A stretch of 64,000 bases of DNA, taken from NCBI GenBank assembly GCA_039196715.1, contig JBCCUP010000018.1:1-64000 (forward strand), written 5' to 3'. Below the pieces are notes generated by a model. It did no database searches, was not told the origin of the DNA, and saw nothing but the letters and a program-made list of their open reading frames with translations. Source of the stretch: Pseudomonadota bacterium. GTDB taxonomy: Bacteria > Pseudomonadota > Gammaproteobacteria > CALCKW01. A program made the translations under genes and the position numbers. This document shows positions 19,284 through 29,629 of the stretch, piece after piece (the first letter of the stretch is position 1; the number at the start of each line of letters is the position of its first letter).

Positions 19284-20198
19284 ATGACTCAGTATTTACG
19301 CATACAACCGGAGGTCGACGAAGCGATTCGGCACGGTCAACCGGTGGTGGCGTTGGAGTCGACCATCATTTCGCACGGGATGCCATGGCCGCAGAATGTC
19401 GACACGGCAAGGGCAGTCGAGCAGAGTGTGCGCGACAACGGTGCTGTACCGGCCACGGTTGCACTGGTCGACGGTGCCGTTGCCATCGGAATGTCAGCCG
19501 ACCAACTCGAGCGTTTCGGGCGTGCCGACGCGGTGCAGAAAGTCAGCCGGCGCGACATCGCGCGCGTGCTCGCGTCACGTCGCGACGGCGCCACCACCGT
19601 TGCCGCCACCATGTGGTGCGCGCACCAAGCTGGCATCCGCGTGTTCGCGACCGGCGGCCTCGGCGGGGTTCACCGCGATGTGCAGGACACCGGCGACATC
19701 TCGGCCGACCTCGAAGAACTGGCGCGCACGCCGGTTGCGGTGGTCTGTGCCGGTGCCAAGTCGATTCTCGATATCGGGCGGACCTTGCAATACCTCGAAA
19801 CGCGCGGCGTGCCGGTGTACGGTTTTGGCTGCGATGACTTTCCGGCCTTCTACACGTCGCGCAGCGGGTTTGCGGTCGACCAGCGGTTCGATACCGTCGA
19901 GGACCTCGCCGGCGTGTTGGCGGTGCAATGGTCGCTGGGTCTCGACAGCGGTGTCGTGGTGGGCAACCCCATTCCCGATGCGCTGTCGTTGCCGGAAGCG
20001 GTGGTTGAGACAGCCGTGACCGCGGCACTCGCCGCGTGTTCTGCGGCGGGTGTCACCGGCCCTGCCATCACGCCGTTTCTGTTGAAGCATGTGGCCGAGA
20101 GCACCGGGGGTGACAGCCTTGCCGCCAACATTGCGCTGATCAAGCACAACGCGTGCGCGGCCGCCGCGCTCGCGGCCGCACTGTCGCTACAGACATAA
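19284..20198 (+). CDS. psuG: Pseudouridine-5'-phosphate glycosidase
   Basis: 304-residue lyase that splits pseudouridine 5'-phosphate into uracil and ribose 5-phosphate. Family motifs are ALESTIISHGMPWPQN with Glu25, DAVQKVSRRD with the Schiff-base lysine candidate Lys86, FATGGLGGVHR, VCAGAKSILDI and NPIPDALSL. A good AGGAG precedes the ATG. The usual partner psuK (pseudouridine kinase) is not adjacent; the neighbours are a peptidase and fabB, so this is an orphan gene here. It adds to the nucleoside-salvage content of the window but is 11 kb from the importer operon. Confidence 0.95.
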   Translation: MTQYLRIQPEVDEAIRHGQPVVALESTIISHGMPWPQNVDTARAVEQSVRDNGAVPATVALVDGAVAIGMSADQLERFGRADAVQKVSRRDIARVLASRRDGATTVAATMWCAHQAGIRVFATGGLGGVHRDVQDTGDISADLEELARTPVAVVCAGAKSILDIGRTLQYLETRGVPVYGFGCDDFPAFYTSRSGFAVDQRFDTVEDLAGVLAVQWSLGLDSGVVVGNPIPDALSLPEAVVETAVTAALAACSAAGVTGPAITPFLLKHVAESTGGDSLAANIALIKHNACAAAALAAALSLQT

Positions 20199-20206
20199 AC
20201 GCGGGT

Positions 20207-21421
20207 TTAGCTGTGTCGTTGCAGCACCAGGCTTGCGTTGGTGCCGCCAAAGCCGAAGCTGTTGGACATCACGCGGTTGAGCTGGACGTTGTCGATTCGC
20301 TTGCGCACGATCGGGTAGCCTTCTGCTGCCGGGTCGAGGTTCTCGATGTTTGCCGAGGCGGCGACGAAATCGCCCGCCAGCATGAGCAGGCAGTAGATGG
20401 CTTCCTGCACCCCGGTTGCGCCAAGCGAGTGGCCGCTGAGGGACTTTGTCGAGCTGATGTGCGGCATGCTGTCGCCGAAGACGCGTCGCACCGCTTCGAG
20501 TTCCGGTATGTCGCCCGCGGGTGTGCTGGTCCCGTGTGCGTTGATGTAGTCGACCTGTCCGTCCACGGTTGCAATCGCTTGCTGCATGCAGCGCTCGGCC
20601 CCTTCGCCGGACGGGGCCACCATGTCGTGGCCGTCAGACGTCGCGCCGTAGCCGACCACCTCGGCCAGAATGCGGGCGCCGCGAGCCAGGGCGTGCTCGC
20701 GCTCCTCAACCACCAACATCCCGCCGCCGCCGGCGATCACAAAGCCGTCGCGGTCGACGTCGTAAGCGCGCGACGCCCGCGTCGGGTCATCGTTGTATTT
20801 GCTCGACATGGCACCCATCGCATCGAACAGGCAGCTCATGCTCCAGTGCTCTTCTTCGCCGCCACCGGCAAACACGATGTCCTGCTTGCCGAGTTGAATC
20901 TGCTCGACCGCGTTGCCGATGCAGTGGGCGCTGGTCGAGCAGGCTGAGGAGATGGAGTAGTTGACGCCCTTGATCTTGAAGGGCGTGGCGAGGCAGGCCG
21001 ACACCGTGCTGCCCATCGCCTGCGTGACCCGGTAGGGGCCAACACGTCGAATGCCCTTGGCGCGCAGGATGTCCGCTGCCTCGACCTGGCTGGACGAGGA
21101 CGCACCGCCGGACCCGGCAATGATACCGATGCGCGGGTCAGCCAGCTTGGCTGGATCCAGGCCTGCGCTTTCAATGGCCTGTTGCATGCTGATATACGCG
21201 TAGGCCGCCGCGTCGCCCATGAAACGCAGGGTCTTGCGATCGATGTGTTCGCTGAGGTCGATGTCGGGTTGTCCGGCCACCTGGGAGCGCATGCCGAGTT
21301 CGGTGTAGTCCGCCTTGGCGCGGATGCCTGACCGGCCGGTGCGCAAGGCGTCTGCTACCTGGTCGACAGTGGTGCCGAGGCTCGACACAATGCCCATGCC
21401 TGTGATGACGGCGCGTTTCAT
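20207..21421 (-). CDS. fabB: 3-oxoacyl-ACP synthase I (FabB)
   Basis: 404-residue condensing enzyme that elongates fatty acids, including the cis-3-decenoyl intermediate made by FabA. Catalytic residues: Cys161 (SSACSTSAH), His296 ([11 protein letters not shown]), Lys326 and His331 ([12 protein letters not shown]). Length and the adjacency to fabA favour FabB over FabF. The ATG at 21421 has GGAGC just upstream and starts [10 protein letters not shown]. It lies 49 bp downstream of fabA on the same strand, the classic fabAB operon of gammaproteobacteria. Confidence 0.96.
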   Translation of the reverse strand: MKRAVITGMGIVSSLGTTVDQVADALRTGRSGIRAKADYTELGMRSQVAGQPDIDLSEHIDRKTLRFMGDAAAYAYISMQQAIESAGLDPAKLADPRIGIIAGSGGASSSSQVEAADILRAKGIRRVGPYRVTQAMGSTVSACLATPFKIKGVNYSISSACSTSAHCIGNAVEQIQLGKQDIVFAGGGEEEHWSMSCLFDAMGAMSSKYNDDPTRASRAYDVDRDGFVIAGGGGMLVVEEREHALARGARILAEVVGYGATSDGHDMVAPSGEGAERCMQQAIATVDGQVDYINAHGTSTPAGDIPELEAVRRVFGDSMPHISSTKSLSGHSLGATGVQEAIYCLLMLAGDFVAASANIENLDPAAEGYPIVRKRIDNVQLNRVMSNSFGFGGTNASLVLQRHS

Positions 21422-21470
21422 AGGGGCTCCCGTGTGCGTGGAGGGGGTGTGCAGGTCGCGGAGGTTGGTC

Positions 21471-21992
21471 TCAGAGGTCCGACGGCTTGAACAGGCCGAC
21501 GCGCAGGTCCTTCGCCGTGTAGATGGTCTCACCGTCGGCTTCAAGCGTCGCGTCGGCAATACCCATCACCAACTTGCGCTCGATCACGCGCTTGAGGTCC
21601 AGGCGGTACACCACCTGTTTGACGTGAGGCAGCACCTGACCGGTGAATTTGACTTCGCCCGCACCGAGTGCGCGGCCCCGGCCGGGGTTGCCTTTCCACC
21701 CGAGGAAGAAGCCCACCAGCTGCCACATGGCGTCGAGCCCCAGGCAGCCTGGCATGACCGGGTCGTTCTGGAAGTGGCAGTCGAAAAACCACAGGTCGGG
21801 TGTGATGTCGAGCTCGGCTACGATGCTGCCCTTGCCGTGCGCACCGTCGTCGGCGCTGATGTGCGTGATGCGGTCGATCATCAGCATGTTGTCTTTCGGC
21901 AACTGGGCATTGCCCGGACCGAACAGCTGGCCGTGGCCGCACGCGACCAGTTCGTCTTTGGTGTAGCTGGACTGGGTGTGTACTGTCGTCAT
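21471..21992 (-). CDS. fabA: 3-hydroxydecanoyl-ACP dehydratase/isomerase (FabA)
   Basis: 173-residue enzyme that dehydrates 3-hydroxyacyl-ACP and isomerises trans-2- to cis-3-decenoyl-ACP, the branch point to unsaturated fatty acids. Catalytic His73 lies in [14 protein letters not shown] and Asp87 in LGLDAMWQ. Length matches the family (about 171). The ATG at 21992 gives [15 protein letters not shown], a typical FabA start. First gene of the fabA-fabB operon. A TAAACT hexamer about 75 bp upstream could be its -10, without a convincing -35. Confidence 0.97.
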   Translation of the reverse strand: MTTVHTQSSYTKDELVACGHGQLFGPGNAQLPKDNMLMIDRITHISADDGAHGKGSIVAELDITPDLWFFDCHFQNDPVMPGCLGLDAMWQLVGFFLGWKGNPGRGRALGAGEVKFTGQVLPHVKQVVYRLDLKRVIERKLVMGIADATLEADGETIYTAKDLRVGLFKPSDL

Positions 21993-22106
21993 GGGGGTTC
22001 CGTCAGGGCCTCGTGGGACGCCGCGGTGCGCGGGGCCCAAGGGCCGATCTCGTCACGCAATCCCCCAGTTTAGCGCGAGCAGGGGGGTTCTGGATACGGC
22101 ATGGGG

Positions 22107-22730
22107 TCATTGGCCATAGCTCGCCGGCCCCGCCGCGAGGTACTCGGATTCCGCAGCGGTGTTTTCACGGTTCAACACCGCGTTTCGGTGGGGAAAGCGG
22201 CCGAATCGGGCAACGATGTCGCGGTGGTTGCGGGCGAAGTCGAGCGTGCGCTCGGCGCGCTCGCGGAGGCCGCTTGGCGCGTCGGCCGCGAGGGCGGCGT
22301 AGTGGTCGACCGAGGCGTCTTGCAGCGCGAGGTCTTCGGCGTGCATGAGCGGCATGTACAGGAAGGTGCGTTCCACCATCACCAACTCGCGGTCGAGCCC
22401 GGCGGCCACGGCTGCCTGGCAGGCGTCGACGGCAGCGTGCTCGGACTCGAACGCCCGCGCTGTCCGTCGAAACATGTTCAGCGGGAACTGATCGAGCACC
22501 ACGACCAGTGCGAGGGCGCCACGCGCGGTTTCCCGCCAGCCGCCAAGACGCCCGCCGAGCGCGGCCTCGTAGGCGCCGAGAAAGCGCTCTCGGATCGTGT
22601 TGTCGAGCGCGTCCGAGCCGTTGAACCACATGTCGCGCTTGCCGTCGTCGGCGACGTCCTCGCCGTCGAGCTCGCCGAACCAGAACGCCAATACCGCATC
22701 GGGCGACGGTGTCTCGGTCTGTGTTGCCAT
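22107..22730 (-). CDS. DUF924 family protein
   Basis: 207 residues, all-helical, TPR-like family of unknown biochemical function. Recognisable features are VLAFWFGELD and the DMWFNGSDALDNTIRERF segment near the N-terminus, VVLDQFPLNMFR and FLYMPLMHAEDLALQ. No signal peptide. The ATG at 22730 is favoured by GAGGAGGTG about 7 nt upstream. It is divergent from accB and upstream of fabA on the same strand, separated from it by 114 bp. Confidence 0.88.
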   Translation of the reverse strand: MATQTETPSPDAVLAFWFGELDGEDVADDGKRDMWFNGSDALDNTIRERFLGAYEAALGGRLGGWRETARGALALVVVLDQFPLNMFRRTARAFESEHAAVDACQAAVAAGLDRELVMVERTFLYMPLMHAEDLALQDASVDHYAALAADAPSGLRERAERTLDFARNHRDIVARFGRFPHRNAVLNRENTAAESEYLAAGPASYGQ

Positions 22731-22811
22731 CCTGTGCACCTCCTCAGTGCGTTCGGAACCTGCGTTAATCAGGCTTGAAATCGGTCCGAACTGAACCTAA
22801 ATGTTGGTAAT

Positions 22812-22844
22812 GAGCCGCGATCTTGCGGCTCGACTTGATATACT
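22812..22844 (+). promoter_or_regulatory. Candidate accBC promoter with hairpin/operator
   Basis: A TATACT -10 hexamer (22839-22844) is preceded by a perfect 7-bp inverted repeat GAGCCGC (22812-22818) / GCGGCTC (22825-22831) that covers the expected -35 and spacer. The -35 itself is poor, so this could be a repressor or activator site controlling acetyl-CoA carboxylase. The resulting leader would be about 90 nt. Confidence 0.45.
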
Positions 22845-22938
22845 CAGGGGCACGACCGAACGGGGCGCGGGGCCCCGTCGGGTTGCAGGTCCCAGGCGCC
22901 GAGCGCCGTCCCGCGCCAACCCCCAAACAGGTTTGTCC

Positions 22939-23427
22939 ATGGATATCAGAAAAGTCAAAAAGCTCATCGAATTGCTCGAGGAATCGGACATCCACGAGAT
23001 CGAGATTCGCGAGGGCGAGGAATCCGTGCGCATCACCTGCGGCCACCCGGCGCCGATCGTGGCCCAGAGCGTGCCCGCGCCGGTGTTGCAGGCGCCCGTC
23101 GCCGCCGCGCCCCCCGCCGCCGCACCGGCTGCAGCGCCGCCTGTCGCCGCGGCAGCTGCGCCGGCGGCCGTGTCCGGCGCCACACCCGCCGGCGAAATCG
23201 TCAAGTCGATCATGGTCGGTACCTTCTACCGCTCCTCCGCGCCCGGCACCCCTGCGTTTGTCGAGGTCGGCAAGACCGTGTCCAAGGGTGACACGCTCTG
23301 CATCATCGAGGCGATGAAGATCATGAACCCGATCGAGTCGGAGATCAGCGGCACGGTGCAGGCGGTCCTCGTTGACGACGGTGAACCGGTCGAGTTTGAT
23401 CAGCCCCTTTTCGTGATCGAACCCTGA
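22939..23427 (+). CDS. accB: Acetyl-CoA carboxylase biotin carboxyl carrier protein
   Basis: 162-residue BCCP that carries biotin between the carboxylase and transferase halves of acetyl-CoA carboxylase. N-terminal helix ([15 protein letters not shown]), an Ala/Pro-rich flexible linker (about 45-85), then the biotinyl domain with the acceptor Lys127 in EAMKIMN. The ATG at 22939 is chosen because it starts the conserved MDIRKVK; upstream in-frame sequence is not conserved-looking. Co-transcribed with accC, 12 bp downstream. Confidence 0.97.
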   Translation: MDIRKVKKLIELLEESDIHEIEIREGEESVRITCGHPAPIVAQSVPAPVLQAPVAAAPPAAAPAAAPPVAAAAAPAAVSGATPAGEIVKSIMVGTFYRSSAPGTPAFVEVGKTVSKGDTLCIIEAMKIMNPIESEISGTVQAVLVDDGEPVEFDQPLFVIEP

Positions 23428-23439
23428 TCGAGGCACCCC

Positions 23440-24789
23440 ATGATCAAGAAAGTCCTGATCGCCAACCGCGGCGAAATCGCACTGCGCATCATGCGCTGCT
23501 GCCGCGACCTGGACATCAGCACGGTGGCGGTGTACTCCACAGCCGACCGCGATCTGAAACACGTGCGCCTCGCCGATGAGGCCGTGTGCATCGGCCCGCC
23601 GCCGTCGGCCAAGAGCTACCTCAACGTGCCCGCGATCATCGCCGCGGCGGAAGTCACCAACAGCGACGCGATTCACCCGGGGTACGGCTTCCTGTCCGAG
23701 AACGCGGATTTTGCCGAGCGCGTCGAATCGAGTGGCTTCACGTTCATTGGGCCGACCGCGCAACTCATCCGCACCATGGGCGACAAGGTCGCGGCGATCA
23801 AGGCGATGCAGGAGGTTGGCGTACCCTGTGTGCCGGGCTCCGGCGGCCCGCTCGACGACGACCCTGACGCCAACCTGCGCATCGCCGAGGAGATCGGCTA
23901 CCCGGTGCTGATCAAGGCCTCGGGCGGCGGCGGTGGCCGGGGCATGCGGGTGGTGCAGTCTGCCGACGAGCTGATCGAGTCGATCAGCCTCACGCGTGCC
24001 GAGGCTGCGGCGGCCTTCAACAACGACGTGGTGTACATGGAGAAATTCCTGGGTGCACCCCGGCACGTGGAATTTCAGGTGCTCTCCGACACGCACGGCA
24101 ACGCCATTCACCTCGGCGAACGCGACTGCTCGATGCAGCGTCGCCACCAGAAAGTGGTCGAGGAGGCGCCCGCACCCGGCATCACCGAGGAACAACGCGC
24201 CCGCATCGGGCAGCTGTGCGTCGACGCCTGTGTGCGCCTCGGGTACCGCGGCGCGGGCACGTTCGAGTTCCTCTACCAGGACGGCGAGTTCTATTTCATC
24301 GAGATGAACACACGGGTCCAGGTCGAGCACCCGGTCACCGAGATGGTCACGGGCATCGACATCATCCGCCAGCAGATCAGCATCGCGTCGGGCGAGGCGC
24401 TGCGTTACAGGCAATCCGATGTCGAGCTTCGTGGGCACGCCTTCGAATGCCGCGTCAATGCCGAGGACCCGCGGACCTTCATGCCCTCACCCGGCGTTAT
24501 CCAGCAGTACCACGCGCCCGGTGGGCTCGGCGTGCGCATGGAGACACACATCTACAACGGGTACCGTGTGCCGCCGCACTACGATTCGATGATCGGCAAA
24601 CTGATCGTGCACGGCAACGACCGCGAGCGGGCAATGGCGCGGATGCGCGGCGCGCTCAGTGAAATCCACATCGATGGCATCAAGACCAACATCCCGTTGC
24701 AGCTCGACATCTTCGACGACCCGGGCTTTCAGGCCGGTGGCGTGGACATCCACTACCTCGAGAACACGCTGCTCAAGGCAGAGGAGTGA
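23440..24789 (+). CDS. accC: Acetyl-CoA carboxylase, biotin carboxylase subunit
   Basis: 449-residue ATP-grasp enzyme that carboxylates biotin on AccB. Features: N-terminal [27 protein letters not shown], the glycine-rich ATP loop [24 protein letters not shown] and [19 protein letters not shown]. Length is normal. The stop overlaps the prmA start region by 4 bp, so accB-accC-prmA read as one unit. Confidence 0.97.
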   Translation: MIKKVLIANRGEIALRIMRCCRDLDISTVAVYSTADRDLKHVRLADEAVCIGPPPSAKSYLNVPAIIAAAEVTNSDAIHPGYGFLSENADFAERVESSGFTFIGPTAQLIRTMGDKVAAIKAMQEVGVPCVPGSGGPLDDDPDANLRIAEEIGYPVLIKASGGGGGRGMRVVQSADELIESISLTRAEAAAAFNNDVVYMEKFLGAPRHVEFQVLSDTHGNAIHLGERDCSMQRRHQKVVEEAPAPGITEEQRARIGQLCVDACVRLGYRGAGTFEFLYQDGEFYFIEMNTRVQVEHPVTEMVTGIDIIRQQISIASGEALRYRQSDVELRGHAFECRVNAEDPRTFMPSPGVIQQYHAPGGLGVRMETHIYNGYRVPPHYDSMIGKLIVHGNDRERAMARMRGALSEIHIDGIKTNIPLQLDIFDDPGFQAGGVDIHYLENTLLKAEE

Positions 24790-25703
24790 GTGACGCCGTC
24801 GAGGCCGATGCGGTGACCGAACCTGCATCGGGCTGGTGGCAGTACCGGGTGCTGGCATCGGCCGACGAGGTCGATGCCCTCGAGTCGGCGTTGTTTGCCT
24901 CCGGCGCGCTGTCGGTCACGCTGCTCGATGCCGCAGATCAACCTATCCTCGAGCCCGCCCCCGGCGAGACGCCCCTCTGGGAGCACGTTGTGCTGGTCGG
25001 GCTCTACGCCGGTGATGCGACCGCCGACGTGCTTGCCGTCGAGATCGGCGCAGCGCTCGGCCGCCCGGTTGACGGTGCGCAGCTCGAGCGCCTGGCCGAC
25101 GAAGCCTGGGAACGTGCGTGGATGGCGCATTTCCAGCCCATGCACTTCGGCGGTGCGCTCTGGATCGTGCCCAGCCACGCAGACGCACCCGAACCCGATG
25201 CCGTCAACGTCCGGCTCGATCCAGGGCTCGCGTTCGGCAGCGGCACGCACCCGACCACCGCGTTGTGCCTGCGGCACCTTGCGGCCGCGTCGCCGCGCGG
25301 ATTGTCGGTCATCGACTTCGGCTGCGGCTCCGGGGTGTTGGCCGTCGCTGCGCTGAAGCTCGGCGCCGCGCGGGTGTGGGCGACTGACATCGACCCGCAG
25401 GCGTTGATTGCCACCCGTGAGAATGCGACCCTCAACGCGGTGGCAGAGATACTGGATGTGTCGCTGCCTGACGAGGGGCCGGACTGGCAGGCCGACGTCC
25501 TGCTCGCCAACATACTGCACGGTCCGCTCCTGGCGTTGCGTGACAGCCTGGTGGCGCGGGTCGTACCGGGCGGCAAGGTGGTGTTGAGTGGCGTGTTGAC
25601 CGAGCAGGTCGAAGGCCTCAAGGCCCACTACGCAGCCGTACTGGACGACATCGACGTGGTGGGCGACGGCGACTGGTGCCGGTTATCCGGTCGGGTTCGG
25701 TGA
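24786..25703 (+). CDS. prmA: Ribosomal protein L11 methyltransferase
   Basis: 305-residue SAM-dependent methyltransferase that trimethylates L11. N-terminal substrate-recognition domain (about 15-75), then [15 protein letters not shown] and the SAM motif [13 protein letters not shown], with [11 protein letters not shown] as the catalytic NI(L/Q) region. The GTG start overlaps the accC stop by 4 bp. Its position after accC is conserved in many gammaproteobacteria. Confidence 0.95.
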   Translation: MSDAVEADAVTEPASGWWQYRVLASADEVDALESALFASGALSVTLLDAADQPILEPAPGETPLWEHVVLVGLYAGDATADVLAVEIGAALGRPVDGAQLERLADEAWERAWMAHFQPMHFGGALWIVPSHADAPEPDAVNVRLDPGLAFGSGTHPTTALCLRHLAAASPRGLSVIDFGCGSGVLAVAALKLGAARVWATDIDPQALIATRENATLNAVAEILDVSLPDEGPDWQADVLLANILHGPLLALRDSLVARVVPGGKVVLSGVLTEQVEGLKAHYAAVLDDIDVVGDGDWCRLSGRVR

Positions 25704-25778
25704 GGCGCTCCGCGGACCGGCAACGTGGCCACGCCGCGTTGCGTCACCTTGAGGCGTTGTGAGCGAGCCAGTGATGCC

Positions 25779-26513
25779 ATGATCGTCGAATGTCCACATT
25801 GCGGATCCCACCTGCGAACCGACAGCCGCGCGCTGAAGGGGGCGACCACGGTGCGGTGCGGTGCGTGCCTCGGCGAATTCGACGCGCTCGAGCACATCAA
25901 GCTGGACTCGGCCGTCGGCATGGACCCCGCCGGCGACCCCCGTGTGCGCAAGCACAGCCTCGAACGGGAAGACGTCGAGGGCGGAAGCGCATCGACACCG
26001 GCCGTGCAACAGCGGCGTTCGGTGCTCTCGAACCCGGCGCCGCCGACACCGCGCCCGCGGTGGGCCCCTTTGGGTGGGGTTCTGGCCCTGGCTGCGGTTG
26101 GTATCGGCGGGCTGCACCTTGCGCGTGACCAGCTCGCGTCCCACCCCACGGGGCATGCGCTTGTCAGCCGGTGGTGTGCCTGGGTCGGGTGCGACGTCAC
26201 ACCGCAACAGGACTACTCGGCGATCCGCCTGCTGCGCCGCCAGATCTACGCGCACCCGAGCCGCGTGGACGCGCTGGTGATCAGTTTGGCGATGGTCAAC
26301 GACGCGCACTTTGCCCAGGACTTTCCCGTGTTGCGTGTGCGCATGACCGACCAGGCGGGCGACGTGGTCGCGCGTGGCGAATTCGCGCCGGCGGAGTACC
26401 TGGATACCTTCGACACGAGCGTACTAATGCAACCCGGACGCGCTGTCGATGTGCAACTGGAAGTCGCTGACCCCGGGGATGACGCGGTCTCCTTCGACCT
26501 CGAATTTCACTGA
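25779..26513 (+). CDS. Zinc-ribbon DUF3426 membrane protein
   Basis: 244 residues. The N-terminal zinc ribbon has C5-P-H-C8 and C27-G-A-C30 (MJ0042-type finger). A low-complexity linker (about 50-92) leads to one membrane segment (about 93-113), then a C-terminal DUF3426-like domain outside the membrane with VRMTDQAGDVVARGEFAPAEY. Function is unknown; the same architecture commonly sits between prmA and dusB in pseudomonads. The ATG at 25779 is the start of the ribbon. Confidence 0.85.
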   Translation: MIVECPHCGSHLRTDSRALKGATTVRCGACLGEFDALEHIKLDSAVGMDPAGDPRVRKHSLEREDVEGGSASTPAVQQRRSVLSNPAPPTPRPRWAPLGGVLALAAVGIGGLHLARDQLASHPTGHALVSRWCAWVGCDVTPQQDYSAIRLLRRQIYAHPSRVDALVISLAMVNDAHFAQDFPVLRVRMTDQAGDVVARGEFAPAEYLDTFDTSVLMQPGRAVDVQLEVADPGDDAVSFDLEFH

Positions 26514-26583
26514 AAGGGCGTGTTGCGCCGCAGCAACGACGCGGCGGAATCTGCCTCGCCAGCCGCGTGCACGCATCCGTATT

Positions 26584-26612
26584 TTGCCTTAGATCGCCAG
26601 ACAGACTAGACT
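26584..26612 (+). promoter_or_regulatory. Candidate sigma70 promoter of dusB-fis
   Basis: TTGCCT (26584-26589), a 17-bp spacer, then TAGACT (26607-26612). Spacing is ideal and both hexamers match consensus at most positions. Transcription would begin near 26619, giving a leader of about 26 nt before dusB. Confidence 0.6.
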
Positions 26613-26644
26613 TGCCGGCCGCCTTGAATTTGCCACGCGAGCCC

Positions 26645-27652
26645 ATGCAGATAGGCCCCTACAGCATCGACGGCGTTGCCGTGCTCGCGCCCATGGCAGG
26701 TGTCACGGACAAACCGTTTCGCGCGCTGTGCCACCGGCACGGTGCGGCCACGGTGACGGCCGAAATGGTGACGGCAGACACCTCGCTGTACGGTAGTCGC
26801 AAGTCTGTCACGCGGCTCGACCACTCCGGCGAGGAGCAACCCAGAATTGCGCAGATTGTCGGCGCCGACCCGGCCCTGATGGCGGACGCTGCGCGGGCCA
26901 ACGTCGATTATGGCGCCGAAGTCATCGACATCAACATGGGGTGCCCTGCCAAGAAAGTGTGCAACAAGGCAGCCGGGTCCGCCCTGCTCGCAGACGAGGC
27001 TCAGGTCGCGCGCATACTCGACGCCGTCGTCGCCGCAGTCGATGTCCCCGTAACGTTGAAGATCCGGACGGGCACGGATCCGAGTCGGCGCAACGGGGTC
27101 GAGATTGCCCGGATAGCCGAGCGGGCCGGTATCGCCTCCCTTGCCGTGCACGGCCGCACCCGTGCGGACCGCTTTGCCGGCACGGCAGAATTCGCAACCG
27201 TGGCACGCATCCGCGATGCTGTAAGCGTGCCACTGGTCGCGAACGGGGACATCGATTCCCCTGAACGCGCCAAGCAGGTCCTCGATGAAACGGGCGCCGA
27301 CGCGGTCATGATCGGCCGCGCGGCACAAGGGAACCCCTGGCTCTTCGACGCGATTAACCACTATGTAGCCACCGGCGAAATCCGCCCAGCGCCAGATGAC
27401 GCTGCACGGGGCAAAGCCCTGATGTGGTATCTCAACGAGCTGTACGGCCTGTACGGGGAAGAGCGCGGTGTACGCATCGCCCGCAAGCACATTACGTGGT
27501 TCTGTAAAGACAAGCCGGGGGCTGCCAGGTTTCGTGCTCACGTCAATACACTCGAAAAACCCGAAGCGCAGTGCGACGCGGTCTCCGGCTTTTTCAACGA
27601 CTCCCCGTCGTGGGCCGATTGGGCTGAGCCGGGCGAGAGAGACGTCGCATGA
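26645..27652 (+). CDS. dusB: tRNA-dihydrouridine synthase B
   Basis: 335-residue FMN enzyme that makes dihydrouridine in the tRNA D-loop. Motifs: VLAPMAGVTDKPFR, the catalytic NMGCPAKKVCNK with Cys100, VTLKIRTG, VHGRTRADRF, VANGDIDSP and MIGRAAQGNPW. The ATG at 26645 (MQIGPYSIDG) is the normal DusB start. The stop overlaps the fis ATG by 4 bp. The dusB-fis pair is conserved in gammaproteobacteria and normally carries the main control of Fis. Confidence 0.97.
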   Translation: MQIGPYSIDGVAVLAPMAGVTDKPFRALCHRHGAATVTAEMVTADTSLYGSRKSVTRLDHSGEEQPRIAQIVGADPALMADAARANVDYGAEVIDINMGCPAKKVCNKAAGSALLADEAQVARILDAVVAAVDVPVTLKIRTGTDPSRRNGVEIARIAERAGIASLAVHGRTRADRFAGTAEFATVARIRDAVSVPLVANGDIDSPERAKQVLDETGADAVMIGRAAQGNPWLFDAINHYVATGEIRPAPDDAARGKALMWYLNELYGLYGEERGVRIARKHITWFCKDKPGAARFRAHVNTLEKPEAQCDAVSGFFNDSPSWADWAEPGERDVA

Positions 27653-27912
27653 GTTCCGCGGTCAAGAAAGCCTCGGCGAAGGGCAGTGCGGTCGAGCACT
27701 GCATCGTGGCGGAACTCGAGAAGTACTTTGTGGCCCTCGGCTCCGAGAAACCGACCGGCGTACACCGCATGGTGATGGTCCAGGCGGAACGCGCCGTGAT
27801 CCAGTTTGTCGTCGACCAGGTCGACGGTAACCAGAGCCACGCAGCCGAGATCCTCGGCATCAGCCGAGGCACCTTGCGTCGCAAGCTCAAAGAGCTGAAC
27901 ATCACCCTTTGA
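27649..27912 (+). CDS. fis: DNA-binding protein Fis
   Basis: 87-residue nucleoid-associated DNA-bending protein and global regulator. The C-terminal helix-turn-helix NQSHAAEILGISRGTLRRKL is intact, as is the helix VMVQAERAVIQFVVDQVDGN. The N-terminus is Ser/Lys-rich (VKKASAKGSAVEHC) and shorter than E. coli Fis (98 aa). Translationally coupled to dusB by an ATGA overlap. Confidence 0.96.
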   Translation: MSSAVKKASAKGSAVEHCIVAELEKYFVALGSEKPTGVHRMVMVQAERAVIQFVVDQVDGNQSHAAEILGISRGTLRRKLKELNITL

Positions 27913-28008
27913 TTGCCGCGTTCAGCGCCCACCGGCAAGATAATGCAGCTGTGGTTCTCTGTGGATCAGGTACCACGCGTGTGCCGTGATCGCGTTGCGC
28001 TCTGGCGG

Positions 28009-28014
28009 TATACT
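28009..28014 (+). promoter_or_regulatory. Candidate -10 element of purH
   Basis: TATACT lies 31 bp before the purH ATG. No good -35 is present at 16-18 bp, so the promoter may need an activator, or purH may be read mainly from dusB-fis. Confidence 0.35.
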
Positions 28015-28045
28015 GCGGTGTTCACCCGTTGCGCCAAATTCACCG

Positions 28046-29617
28046 ATGTCACAGACCTCCCGCCGAAGCCTCTCTCGCGCGCTCCTGAGCGTGTCCGACA
28101 AGACCGGCCTGCTGGCCCTGGCCAAGGCACTGAGTGCGGCCGGTGTCGAGCTCCTGTCCACGGGCGGTACCGCGACGCTGCTGCGTGAGGCGGGCCTGGC
28201 TGTCATCGATGTGTCGCAACACACCGGGTTTCCGGAAATCATGGCGGGTCGGGTCAAAACACTCCACCCCCGTGTTCACGGCGGGATTCTCGGGCGCCGC
28301 GATCTCGATCAAGACACCATGGCAGCGCACAACATTCCGCCGATCGACCTCGTGGTGGTCAACCTCTACCCGTTCGAGCAGGCCACTGCGGACCCGGGCT
28401 GCGACCTCGAAACGGCCATCGAGAACATCGACATCGGCGGGCCGGCCATGATCCGGGCAGCGGCGAAAAACCACGCCGATGTGGCGGTGGTCACTGACCC
28501 GGCCGACTACGTCGAACTGATCGATTCCATCGAGTCCGACGGTGGTACAGACTTGGCATACCGGTACCGCTTGGCGGTCAAGGCCTTTGCCCACACGGCG
28601 CGCTACGACGGTATCGTCGCGAACTACCTCAGTGCGCGCATGGGTGACGGTGTCGATACCCACCCAACCGTGTTCAGCTCGCAGTTCGAACGGGTGGAGG
28701 TGCTGCGCTACGGCGAGAACCCGCATCAACGCGCGGCCTTCTACCGCGACACGGCCGTGAGCGCGGCGTCCATCGCGCGCGCCGAGCAGGTGCAGGGCAA
28801 GGCCCTCTCATACAACAACATTGCCGATGCCGACGCGGCGCTCGAGTGTGTCAGGCAGTTCGACGAGCCGGCCTGTGTGATCGTCAAGCACGCAAACCCG
28901 TGCGGTGTGGCAACGGCTGCGGACCTCGCAGCGGCCTACGACGCAGCCTACCGCACTGATCCGACGTCGGCCTTCGGTGGCATCATTGCCTTCAACGCTG
29001 CGCCGGAGGCTGCCCTGGTGGAGCGGATCCTGGGCCAGCAGTTTGTCGAGGTCCTGATTGCGCCGGACTACGACGCCGCTGCGCGTGCAGCCGCCGCGGC
29101 CAAGCCGAACATCCGCGTGTTGGCGTGTGGCGACCTGGGCGACACCGCACCGCAGCATCGCTTGCAGAGTGTCACGGGCGGTCTGCTGGTGCAGGATCTC
29201 GACCTTGGCAGCCTGGCTGCGGCGGACCTCAAGGTTGTCAGCCAACGCCCACCGAGCGCGGCGGAGCTGCGTGACCTGCAGTTCGCGTGGTCGGTCGCGA
29301 AATTCGTCAAGTCGAATGCCATCGTCTACGCCCGCGATCACGCCACGGTGGGCATCGGCGCCGGTCAGATGAGCCGCGTGTATTCGGCGCGCATCGCCGG
29401 CATCAAGGCGCAGGACGAGGGCCTGGCTGTGGCGGGGTCGGTGATGGCATCCGACGCGTTCTTCCCGTTTCGCGACGGCATCGACAACGCCGCCGAGGTC
29501 GGTATCACGGCGGTCATCCAGCCCGGTGGGTCGATGCGGGACGACGAGGTGATCGCGGCGGCCGATGCGCACGGCATGGCCATGGTCTTCACCGGCATGC
29601 GCCACTTTCGCCACTGA
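28046..29617 (+). CDS. purH: AICAR transformylase/IMP cyclohydrolase
   Basis: 523-residue bifunctional enzyme for the last two steps of IMP synthesis. N-terminal cyclohydrolase domain (about 1-200) with [15 protein letters not shown] and GGRVKTLHP-type motif ([16 protein letters not shown]); C-terminal transformylase with [29 protein letters not shown] and [12 protein letters not shown]. The ATG at 28046 starts [21 protein letters not shown]-like sequence. purD, often the next gene, is absent; the T2SS operon converges instead, 12 bp away. Confidence 0.97.
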   Translation: MSQTSRRSLSRALLSVSDKTGLLALAKALSAAGVELLSTGGTATLLREAGLAVIDVSQHTGFPEIMAGRVKTLHPRVHGGILGRRDLDQDTMAAHNIPPIDLVVVNLYPFEQATADPGCDLETAIENIDIGGPAMIRAAAKNHADVAVVTDPADYVELIDSIESDGGTDLAYRYRLAVKAFAHTARYDGIVANYLSARMGDGVDTHPTVFSSQFERVEVLRYGENPHQRAAFYRDTAVSAASIARAEQVQGKALSYNNIADADAALECVRQFDEPACVIVKHANPCGVATAADLAAAYDAAYRTDPTSAFGGIIAFNAAPEAALVERILGQQFVEVLIAPDYDAAARAAAAAKPNIRVLACGDLGDTAPQHRLQSVTGGLLVQDLDLGSLAAADLKVVSQRPPSAAELRDLQFAWSVAKFVKSNAIVYARDHATVGIGAGQMSRVYSARIAGIKAQDEGLAVAGSVMASDAFFPFRDGIDNAAEVGITAVIQPGGSMRDDEVIAAADAHGMAMVFTGMRHFRH

Positions 29618-29629
29618 GCGCTCGGCGGC

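Noticed and set aside
22765-24438. Long open frame on the minus strand opposite accB-accC
   Set aside because: The plus strand encodes unmistakable AccB and AccC. The opposite frame has His/Arg/Asp-rich low-complexity sequence typical of high-GC shadow frames and no recognisable motif.
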